A DNA stretch of 14,183 nucleotides from Chitinophagales bacterium. GTDB taxonomy: Bacteria > Bacteroidota > Bacteroidia > Chitinophagales > UBA10324. Numbering within the stretch: position 1 is the first letter of the stretch; each line of letters opens with the position of its first letter. A program made the position numbers and the translations under genes. The stretch lies in the NCBI GenBank assembly GCA_013695775.1, contig JACCZV010000221.1:1-14183 (forward strand). Direction: 5' to 3'. Below the pieces are notes generated by a model. That model saw nothing but the letters and a program-made list of their open reading frames with translations. It was not told where the DNA came from and ran no database searches. This document shows positions 6,796-12,923 of the stretch, piece after piece.

Positions 6796-7806
6796 TTGAA
6801 ACAAAAGATTTTATCTGCCACCCGTATTTTAATATTTCTGGCGGTGGGTGCCTTTCTATTTTGGTTGGTGATAAGAAATCAGGACCTTGAAGATATCAGA
6901 GCAAAGCTGGTGAATGCAAACTGGTGGTGGCCTGTGCTTGCATTAATTTTCGGATTTATCAGCAACGTGTTTCGTGCTTTGCGGTGGAATATGCTCATCC
7001 ATCCTCTTGGTTTTACTCCCAGGTTGATCAATACCTTTGGCGCGGTGATGGTTGGCTACCTTGCCAACCTTGCCATCCCACGACTGGGTGAAATTTCCCG
7101 CAGCGCTCTTTTGGCAAACTATGAAAAAGCTCCAATGAACAAAATCTTTGGAACAGTGGTGGTTGAGCGTATCATAGATGTGCTTACGCTGTTTCTTTTG
7201 TTGTTTATTGTTCTGTTGCTTGAATATGGTAAATTGAGCAACATGGCAAGCACTTATGTGTTTCAACCCATAGAAATTAAATTAAAGCCGCTTTTCTCAC
7301 AGGGAATTTTATTCTATGTTTTTGCAGCGGCTCTGTTTGCTCTTGTTTTATTTGCCTCCTGGTTTGTATTCCTGCGTCTTAAAAGCACCAGTTATTACCT
7401 GAAGCTGAAAGGTATGATGCGTGGTTTTGTTGATGGTATAAGAACAATTGGAAATCTCAAAAATCGAAATCTGTTTCTGCTTTACACCATACTTATATGG
7501 TTCATGTATTTCATGATGTCGTATCTGTGCTTTTTCAGCTTTCAAAACACCTCCGGTTTAGGTGTAGTTGCTGGGCTGGCTGTAATGGTTTTTGGTGCAT
7601 TTGGATGGGCAGCACCTGTGCAGGGTGGGTTTGGAACTTATCATGCAATAGTAACGCAGTCCTTATTGGTATTTGGAATTGGAAATGATGATGGGCTTGC
7701 CTATGCAATACTTACACATGCAACGCAGGTTTTTGGAATGGTTGTTTTTGGGTTGCTCTCATTATTGGTATTGCCAGTTCTTAATCGGAAAAAGAAAATG
7801 GCATGA
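6796..7806 (+). CDS. UPF0104 / LPG-synthase transmembrane-region family protein
   Basis: A 336-residue integral membrane protein with about eight hydrophobic segments: the first near residues 10-24, further ones around 41-56 and 112-131, and the last near 311-328. The signature region PRLGEISRSALLANYE followed by GTVVVERIIDVL matches the lysylphosphatidylglycerol synthase transmembrane-region family (PF03706, flippase-like). It lacks the C-terminal aminoacyl-transfer domain of MprF, so lipid lysination is not supported; lipid or glycolipid handling in the envelope is a family-level guess. The start is a TTG two bases after the panD stop. No ATG exists before the first two membrane segments, so the TTG is likely genuine and translation is probably coupled to panD. 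Its TGA overlaps the ATG of the next gene (ATGA at 7803-7806). Confidence 0.85.
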   Translation: MKQKILSATRILIFLAVGAFLFWLVIRNQDLEDIRAKLVNANWWWPVLALIFGFISNVFRALRWNMLIHPLGFTPRLINTFGAVMVGYLANLAIPRLGEISRSALLANYEKAPMNKIFGTVVVERIIDVLTLFLLLFIVLLLEYGKLSNMASTYVFQPIEIKLKPLFSQGILFYVFAAALFALVLFASWFVFLRLKSTSYYLKLKGMMRGFVDGIRTIGNLKNRNLFLLYTILIWFMYFMMSYLCFFSFQNTSGLGVVAGLAVMVFGAFGWAAPVQGGFGTYHAIVTQSLLVFGIGNDDGLAYAILTHATQVFGMVVFGLLSLLVLPVLNRKKKMA

Positions 7807-8309
7807 ACTATTATGATGGAATAAAAAAGAAAATTGCAGAATGGCCTGAGCTGAAAAAGATGATTGCCCTATGGCGGTTTAAAAATCAAAAAATTGTTTT
7901 TACCAACGGTTGCTTTGACTTAATTCATCAGGGACATATTCATTTACTCACTACCGCAGGATCCTTTGGCGATGTTTTGATTGTAGCCTTGAATACCGAT
8001 GCTTCAATTGCAAAGCTAAAGCCTGGCCGTCCCCTACAGGATCAGTTTTCCAGATCATTGATCATGGCCTCATTTACATTTGTAGATGTCGTGATTTTGT
8101 TCGGTGAAGAAACACCTTATGAACTGATTCAAAAAGTTCAGCCTGATGTGCTGGTAAAAGGCGGCGATTATACCCCCGACGATGTTGTTGGAAAAGAATT
8201 CGTAGAAAAGCATGGTGGAAAAGTAGAATTGGTGAAATGTGCTGAAGGATATTCTACCACTAATATTCTTCTGAAAATAAAAGGTGGTCGTTACTACGAG
8301 ACAGAATAA
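7803..8309 (+). CDS. rfaE2: D-glycero-beta-D-manno-heptose 1-phosphate adenylyltransferase
   Basis: This 168-residue cytidylyltransferase-fold protein corresponds to the C-terminal half of HldE/RfaE. It transfers AMP from ATP to heptose-1-phosphate to make ADP-heptose precursor for LPS inner core. FTNGCFDLIHQGH (33-45) is the nucleotide-binding HxGH signature (His42, His45). ALNTDASI (62-69), the DVVILFGEETP region (95-105) and VKGGDYTPDDVVG (118-130) are typical of the family, as is the EGYSTTNI motif near the C-terminus (148-155). The separate kinase domain (RfaE1/HldA) is not in the window. It overlaps the preceding membrane-protein gene by four bases, which suggests translational coupling. 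The specific sugar is inferred from the family; related nucleotidyltransferases act on glycerol-3-phosphate or FMN, but the motifs fit RfaE2 best. Confidence 0.93.
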   Translation: MNYYDGIKKKIAEWPELKKMIALWRFKNQKIVFTNGCFDLIHQGHIHLLTTAGSFGDVLIVALNTDASIAKLKPGRPLQDQFSRSLIMASFTFVDVVILFGEETPYELIQKVQPDVLVKGGDYTPDDVVGKEFVEKHGGKVELVKCAEGYSTTNILLKIKGGRYYETE

Positions 8310-8344
8310 GATTAGAATTCGTCAATGGTTTAGAAACACAGTTC

Positions 8345-8365
8345 ATGGCGGGCCTGACCCGCCAT
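8345..8365. repeat. Hairpin with 8-bp GC-rich stem downstream of rfaE2
   Basis: ATGGCGGG (8345-8352) and CCCGCCAT (8358-8365) form a perfect stem with a five-base loop CCTGA, 36 bases past the rfaE2 stop. No T-run follows on either strand, so it is not a classic intrinsic terminator. It may still end the operon, or be a dispersed REP-like palindrome. Confidence 0.55.
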
Positions 8366-8409
8366 CTCTCATTTATTAGTCGCCAGTAATGATTTCAAAT
8401 AGAATGAAG

Positions 8410-8426
8410 ATACTAATAATTAGTAT
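8410..8426. promoter_or_regulatory. 17-bp palindrome ATACTAATAATTAGTAT upstream of photolyase
   Basis: Two perfect 8-bp arms (8410-8417 and 8419-8426) flank a single central base, typical of a dimeric repressor site. The half-site ACTAAT recurs as an outer inverted pair: ATTTATTAGT at 8371-8380 and ACTAATAAAT at 8459-8468. The four half-sites lie in the 224-base gap before the photolyase gene. The binding protein is unknown. Confidence 0.4.
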
Positions 8427-8476
8427 GTTTTGCCAGCCTAACTTTTATTTTAGAAGGCACTAATAAATTTTTATAA

Positions 8477-8488
8477 CTATCGCGATAG
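8477..8488. promoter_or_regulatory. 12-bp palindrome CTATCGCGATAG upstream of photolyase
   Basis: This is a perfect 12-bp palindrome with a GC-rich core in an AT-rich spacer, 45 bases before the photolyase ATG. It differs in sequence from the ACTAAT sites, so if functional it would bind a different factor, or it may be a genome-wide dispersed motif. Confidence 0.35.
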
Positions 8489-8533
8489 CAACTAAAACAA
8501 CCAGGGATATTTAGTGTTCTTCTTTATCTGCAT

Positions 8534-10006
8534 ATGAAAGAGGTATCTCTTGTTTTCCCTCACCAGCTATTTGAAGACAATCCGTGTATAGCGAAGGGCA
8601 GGGACGTGTTTCTTTTAGAGGATGAATTATATTTTAGACAGTATCCATTTCACAAGAAAAAAATCCTGCTTCATCGTGCATCAATGAAATTCTATGAGCA
8701 TTTCTTAAAAACGAAACACCTGCGTGTTATTTACATTTCATGCTTTGATGACCTCCATTCGCTCAAGAATCTTTTTTCACACTTTAAAGCTGAAGGTATT
8801 GTTGCAGTGCATTATTGCTATACCGCAGATTATCTGCTGGAACGACGTTTAAAAAGATATAGTGAAAGACATGGCATATCGCTTCAACAGTCAGCTTCAC
8901 CTTGTTTTATAAATACGAAAGAATCTCTTGCGGAATATTTTGACAAAAAAGAAAAATTCTTTCTTCACGATTTTTATATAAAGCAAAGAAAGCAATTGGA
9001 TGTGCTGATGGTGAACCATAAACCGGTGGGAGGAAAATGGAGCTTCGATGAGCTGAACCGGAAAAGGATTCCAAAAGGTTTTTCCATACCGGAATCAAAA
9101 ATTCCTGCACCTAACCAATTCATAACCGAGGCAGAGAAATATGTTTCGAAGCATTTCTCTGACAATTATGGTGATGCTTTCTTTTTTCAATATCCAGCCA
9201 CATTCAAAGATGCATTGAATTGGCTCGACGATTTCCTGATCGAGCGATTAATCCATTTCGGTCCCTTTCAGGATGCCATAATTAAAAAGGAATCTACTCT
9301 TTTTCATTCTATACTCACGCCTTTGCTTAATACCGGATTGCTAACCCCAAAGATTGTGATCGACAGGGTGATGGAATTTTCTTCAGATCATCCTATTCCC
9401 TTATCGTCGCTGGAAGGCTTTATCAGGCAGGTCATTGGCTGGCGTGAGTTTATGCGAGGTGTTTACGATAAAGCGGGAGTACAGCAACGAACAAGTAATT
9501 TCTGGCAGCATAACCAAAGCCTTCCAGCATCATTTTACAACGCAACTACAGGAATTGAACCAGTAGATGCGGTGATCAGCAAATTGCTGAACCATGCATA
9601 TTCACACCATATCGAACGACTTATGGTAATGGGTAATTTTATGCTGCTGTGCCAGATCCATCCAAACCATGTTTATAAGTGGTTTATGGAATGGTATATA
9701 GATTCCTATGATTGGGTGATGGTACCAAATGTTTATGGAATGAGCCAGTTTGCTGATGGTGGTTTAATGAGCACTAAACCTTACATAAGCGGATCAAACT
9801 ATCTCATGAAGATGGGAGATTACAAAAAAGGAAAATGGTGTGAGGTGTGGGACGCTCTTTACTGGAGATTTATTTATGCAAACAGGGATTTTTTCAGCAG
9901 CAACAGCCGAACGGTGATGGTTGCTAATCTTTCTTTAAAAATGGATAAGAATAAGTTAGATCATCATTTAAAAGTTGCTGAGGAGTATATGGAACTGTTG
10001 TGTTAA
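8534..10006 (+). CDS. FeS-BCP/DPRP-type cryptochrome/photolyase lacking most Fe-S ligands
   Basis: The 490-residue product has the layout of the deoxyribodipyrimidine photolyase-related family (prokaryotic (6-4) photolyases and CryB/PhrB): an N-terminal antenna-type domain (about 3-125), a linker, and a helical FAD-binding domain. Diagnostic motifs are VIGWREFMRGVY (300-311), AYSHHIERLMVMGNF (355-369) with the His pair 358/359, VPNVYGMSQFADGG (397-410) and STKPYISGSNYL (413-424). From memory, A. tumefaciens PhrB uses Cys350, 438, 441 and 454 for its [4Fe-4S] cluster. Here the Cys350 position aligns with Pro343, and DYKKGKWCEVWDALYW (429-444) lacks the CxxC pair and is about ten residues shorter; only Cys436 remains nearby. 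A cluster is therefore unlikely. Light-driven DNA repair is the probable role, with lesion type undecided; a signalling cryptochrome is possible. It is a single gene, convergent with tag. Confidence 0.88.
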   Translation: MKEVSLVFPHQLFEDNPCIAKGRDVFLLEDELYFRQYPFHKKKILLHRASMKFYEHFLKTKHLRVIYISCFDDLHSLKNLFSHFKAEGIVAVHYCYTADYLLERRLKRYSERHGISLQQSASPCFINTKESLAEYFDKKEKFFLHDFYIKQRKQLDVLMVNHKPVGGKWSFDELNRKRIPKGFSIPESKIPAPNQFITEAEKYVSKHFSDNYGDAFFFQYPATFKDALNWLDDFLIERLIHFGPFQDAIIKKESTLFHSILTPLLNTGLLTPKIVIDRVMEFSSDHPIPLSSLEGFIRQVIGWREFMRGVYDKAGVQQRTSNFWQHNQSLPASFYNATTGIEPVDAVISKLLNHAYSHHIERLMVMGNFMLLCQIHPNHVYKWFMEWYIDSYDWVMVPNVYGMSQFADGGLMSTKPYISGSNYLMKMGDYKKGKWCEVWDALYWRFIYANRDFFSSNSRTVMVANLSLKMDKNKLDHHLKVAEEYMELLC

Positions 10007-10056
10007 ATAACTTGACGACATAAAGGTTTCATATTTCTGGAATATTGCTGATGCGT

Positions 10057-10623
10057 TCATAGGCGAGTTTTTGATGGCTTAATGCTCCATGCGGGTATCC
10101 TCTTTAACACCTTTTCATACACAGGGCAGGCAGGAGAATGAGCACCAGGTAAATATCCGGTGCTCATCAAAAATTCATTTACTATTTCGCCACCGGTAAA
10201 TTTAAAGGTCTGCTTAAAAAGCTTTACCCATTCTTCTTTTGTCAATGGGTGATTTTGATCAAGCCACTTTTTAAAGGAGCCGTTATCTCTTTGAATTATT
10301 TTGATGCGTTTAGCATTCCCTATGGCAGCTTCAATTTTCAACCTGTTGCGTATTATGCCGGCATTATTCAACAATCTGTTTACATCATCATCATTATAGG
10401 CCACCACTTTTTCAATATTAAATCCGTTGTAGGCGCGTGTGAAATTTTCCTTTTTATTCAGGATTGTACTCCATGAAAGGCCTGCCTGGTTGATTTCAAG
10501 TACTAAACGTTCGAAAAGCCTATTGTCACTTTTTATTGGAAATCCATATTCCGTATCATGATATTTTTTATGAACGTTACTCCGTTCCATGTTTAATACA
10601 GCCTCGCAATATGCAGTAGCCAT
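10057..10623 (-). CDS. tag: DNA-3-methyladenine glycosylase I
   Basis: Tag excises 3-methyladenine from alkylated DNA, starting base-excision repair. The 188-residue size is normal. Recognisable stretches are KYHDTEYGFPIKSDNRLFE, QAGLSWSTILNKKENF, NAGIIRNRLKIEAAIGNA and FKFTGGEIVNEFLMSTGYL, all closely resembling E. coli Tag. The zinc-snap ligands appear kept: a Cys close to the N-terminus (AYCEA), the His in KYHD and an HxxxC near the C-terminus (HSPAC). I prefer the ATG at 10623, which overlaps the upstream TGA by one base (TGATG); a GTG one codon earlier (10626) is the alternative. It lies directly downstream of the S41 peptidase gene and is very likely translated from the same message, although no functional link between the two is obvious. 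Confidence 0.95.
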   Translation of the reverse strand: MATAYCEAVLNMERSNVHKKYHDTEYGFPIKSDNRLFERLVLEINQAGLSWSTILNKKENFTRAYNGFNIEKVVAYNDDDVNRLLNNAGIIRNRLKIEAAIGNAKRIKIIQRDNGSFKKWLDQNHPLTKEEWVKLFKQTFKFTGGEIVNEFLMSTGYLPGAHSPACPVYEKVLKRIPAWSIKPSKTRL

Positions 10624-11675
10624 CACTCTCCCGTTATAATATATTGTATTCCCCGCTCAACAATGTTGTCGTAACCCGCTGCTTCTGCCACAGGATCAAG
10701 ATCAATAAGCACATCAGGCGGAATGCCGTTTTCCCAATTGTCATTCTGAGGTGATAGGGTTCGGGTAACAGAAAATCTGTAAGTCCATCCATTGGGTAGC
10801 TCAGCAGCTGTGGGTGCTCCGAGTCCGCCACCGGTCGAATCTCCTATAGATTTAAAGTATGGCAACGATCTGGCTGCAAGGGTGAATAATGAAGTCGCGC
10901 TATAAGAGCCACGGTTAGTTAGCAACGCTGTTCGTTTATTGAACTGTTGGGAGCCCACAGGCTGAATGTACACCATCTCATCATCCCCGAAATCTTCTGC
11001 ACCGGGGCCGGTTTTAATTTGAGAAATGTAGGCAAGCCTCGTGCTGTCAACAAAGCGATTGATGAAAGTGAATACATTTGAGACAGCCCCACCGCCATTG
11101 CTGCGCACGTCAATGATTACCCCATCAACATTTTCATCATTGAACCTGCTCACCACATAATTAACATCTGATGGTTTTAACTGATCAGAAAAAGAACGGT
11201 AACGAATGTATCCAATCTTCACCCCCAGCGTGTCGAAAATTGAATTTTGTATCGGACCTGTGATATAATATTGATCAGGATTTCTCAGCAGATAATTTTC
11301 AAGCACAACACGCCCGTCATAATTTTCAGGAGAGTTGAGTGTGATAGGAAAATATATTGAAAGGTTAAATGGTGAGGTAAGGTTTACATGTCCATCCTTC
11401 AATTCGTTCATCATGTTTGCAAGCACAGAAAACAATTCTTCCTGCGACATGCCATCATGAATCTGGGCATTGTATTCATCATGAATTGCATTCCAATCCA
11501 ACCCTTTATAATCAAGATAGGAATAACGGTTTTTAATGTCATTCCATAGATATTCAAAATTCTCTTTGGGATTATTCGCAATATCCTCATCAAGGAAAAC
11601 TTTCCTGCATGAGCTAATTGTTAGTTGTATTAACAGTAACATAGCAAGTATTATATTATTAGAAATATTTTTCAT
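10623..11675 (-). CDS. S41-family peptidase lipoprotein
   Basis: A 350-residue predicted lipoprotein: the hydrophobic signal (8-20) ends in ISSC, with Cys23 the probable lipidated residue. An N-terminal helical region (about 35-95) with KDGHVNL (93-99; His96) precedes the peptidase core. IIDVRSNGGGAVSN (187-200) and LLTNRGSYSATSLF (251-264) are characteristic of S41 C-terminal-processing/tricorn-type peptidases; Ser259 is the likely nucleophile. There is no PDZ domain, and no Lys stands at the usual Ser+25 position of CtpA-type enzymes; the corresponding segment is GDSTGGGLGAP. This points to the tricorn-like His/Ser subgroup. It probably faces the periplasm or cell surface. Substrate unknown. 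tag follows with a one-base overlap. Confidence 0.87.
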   Translation of the reverse strand: MKNISNNIILAMLLLIQLTISSCRKVFLDEDIANNPKENFEYLWNDIKNRYSYLDYKGLDWNAIHDEYNAQIHDGMSQEELFSVLANMMNELKDGHVNLTSPFNLSIYFPITLNSPENYDGRVVLENYLLRNPDQYYITGPIQNSIFDTLGVKIGYIRYRSFSDQLKPSDVNYVVSRFNDENVDGVIIDVRSNGGGAVSNVFTFINRFVDSTRLAYISQIKTGPGAEDFGDDEMVYIQPVGSQQFNKRTALLTNRGSYSATSLFTLAARSLPYFKSIGDSTGGGLGAPTAAELPNGWTYRFSVTRTLSPQNDNWENGIPPDVLIDLDPVAEAAGYDNIVERGIQYIITGE

Positions 11676-11719
11676 GAAATTCCTTTTATAGCCTCTCGGA
11701 TAATTTCAATAATTACTTT

Positions 11720-11820
11720 GTTAAACTTTTTTCCTCATCCCTCCCTTCTCCACGGGAGAAGGGCGTTGTTGAAGACATGTTTTTTGAAATGAACTTCTTT
11801 TCTCTCAGTTAAACTTTTTT
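11720..11820. repeat. Hairpin element bracketed by 13-bp direct repeats
   Basis: GTTAAACTTTTTT occurs exactly twice, at 11720-11732 and 11808-11820. Between the copies is an inverted repeat, CCCTTCTCC (11743-11751) and GGAGAAGGG (11755-11763), with a three-base loop. Exact flanking duplication suggests insertion of a short non-coding element of about 75 bases. The hairpin resembles GC-rich REP-like repeats common between bacterial genes. It has no flanking T-run adjacent to the stem, so a terminator role is less clear. Confidence 0.5.
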
Positions 11821-11845
11821 AAGGTGCTAAAAATACTACCCTCTA

Positions 11846-12838
11846 TTATCTATCAATCACTTTTCTACCATCAATCTTAAAAGCTAACGACACCTCAATT
11901 CCACCCGCTACGCCCTGTAATTTGGCCAAACTATTATTGTATCGAAACGCCTGCCACTGATATGCTATTCTGAGAGTGTTATAATTGGCAAGCGGAGCAA
12001 GCAGTTCAATTTGCGACTGAAGCATTACAAAATTATGAAGTGAGGTAAATGTAAGGTTGGCATTCATCTCACGATATAAATTATCGAGAAAAGCACCATT
12101 GGCAAAATGACGGATGCCGGCATAGTTAGGTCGGGTTATGGCACCTGCCAGTGGAATACCCAATTGCCAGCCGATGAGAAATTTGTGCTCCGGGTTTCTG
12201 AAGTTCACAAAAAGAAATCTTTCCCCCGTCTTCAGTTTAAATTTATATTCAAGGCGATTTGATAATCCTGCATTTGACCAGATGTCATAAGCATACGCAG
12301 CATTCTGAAATTTCTCATTGAATCTATGAGTGTACTCCGCGTTCACGAGATAACCCACGCTCCAGCGGAGTCGCTGTCCTATGAAATCTTTTACCTGCCA
12401 GGTTCGTGAAGTATTAATCCTGAAAGTAAGTAGATTGGTCCGGTCGTCGCTATAGTAATATCCCGGAGCATCATTCAGATGCTGAGTTCCTGCCAACATA
12501 TTTAGATACCCGTAATAGGTTGGAAACCGTTTCTCTAACCCTAACTTCAAAAGCGGAATCATAAACCCATTAGAAATATAGGTGTTGGGTGAAACAATAA
12601 AATCTTTATAGGATTGCTCCATGAAGACAGGCCCAATGTTGAGATAAACATTTCCCTTGATCTTTCGGCCTGAAGAATCCTTTAAACGTGAGAAATCATG
12701 GTGGTTAAAATGAGAGGGTGCCTTTAATGTCTGACCATAAGAAATGGAGCAAAGTGATAAGAATGCCACAGTGAGCAGCAATCGCCCGGAAAGTGTTGGG
12801 ATGAGAGCGCTATTTATAGACTGAAAGTTAATTTTCAT
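11846..12838 (-). CDS. Putative outer-membrane beta-barrel protein, function unknown
   Basis: From the ATG at 12838 the product is 330 residues. It starts MKINFQS and has a signal peptide whose hydrophobic stretch (LLLTVAFLSLCSISYGQ) ends at a plausible cleavage site after SYG. I prefer this start over an upstream in-frame ATG at 12880 because the 14 extra residues do not look like a signal and a candidate promoter occupies 12852-12881. The mature protein has alternating hydrophobic/polar beta strands with many aromatic residues (GNVYLNIGPVF, GYYYSDDRTNLLTF, TLRIAYQWQAFRY, GGIEVSLAFKI), as in Bacteroidota outer-membrane barrels. No named family was recognised. It is divergent from the FAD oxidase gene; any functional connection is unknown. 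Confidence 0.72.
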   Translation of the reverse strand: MKINFQSINSALIPTLSGRLLLTVAFLSLCSISYGQTLKAPSHFNHHDFSRLKDSSGRKIKGNVYLNIGPVFMEQSYKDFIVSPNTYISNGFMIPLLKLGLEKRFPTYYGYLNMLAGTQHLNDAPGYYYSDDRTNLLTFRINTSRTWQVKDFIGQRLRWSVGYLVNAEYTHRFNEKFQNAAYAYDIWSNAGLSNRLEYKFKLKTGERFLFVNFRNPEHKFLIGWQLGIPLAGAITRPNYAGIRHFANGAFLDNLYREMNANLTFTSLHNFVMLQSQIELLAPLANYNTLRIAYQWQAFRYNNSLAKLQGVAGGIEVSLAFKIDGRKVIDR

Positions 12839-12851
12839 AAAATAGTGATTG

Positions 12852-12881
12852 CAAATTATAACAAAGTTCTGCTCGCACAAA
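12852..12881 (-). promoter_or_regulatory. Candidate promoter for the outer-membrane protein gene
   Basis: On the minus strand TTTG (12881-12878) is followed by 17 bases and then TATAATTTG (12860-12852). This resembles the Bacteroidota -33/-7 pair, with one extra base in the -7 spacer. It would start transcription a few bases before the ATG at 12838, which supports that start codon. Confidence 0.45.
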
Positions 12882-12898
12882 CGGCAGAAATTTCCTTT

Positions 12899-12906
12899 TA
12901 ATTTTG
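12899..12906 (+). promoter_or_regulatory. Candidate -7 box for the FAD oxidase gene
   Basis: TAATTTTG matches TAnnTTTG exactly and lies 17 bases before the ATG at 12924, predicting a leader of roughly 10-14 bases. No TTG at the matching -33 distance was found. Confidence 0.45.
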
Positions 12907-12923
12907 ACTGGAAGAATTTTCAA

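Noticed and set aside
10007..10056. Bidirectional terminator between photolyase and tag
   Set aside because: Only a weak ATATT/AATAT stem is present near 10030-10045, with no GC-rich stem or T-run.
12839..12880. N-terminal extension of the outer-membrane protein from the ATG at 12880
   Set aside because: The extra 14 residues precede a normal signal peptide that starts at the ATG at 12838, and they overlap a candidate promoter.
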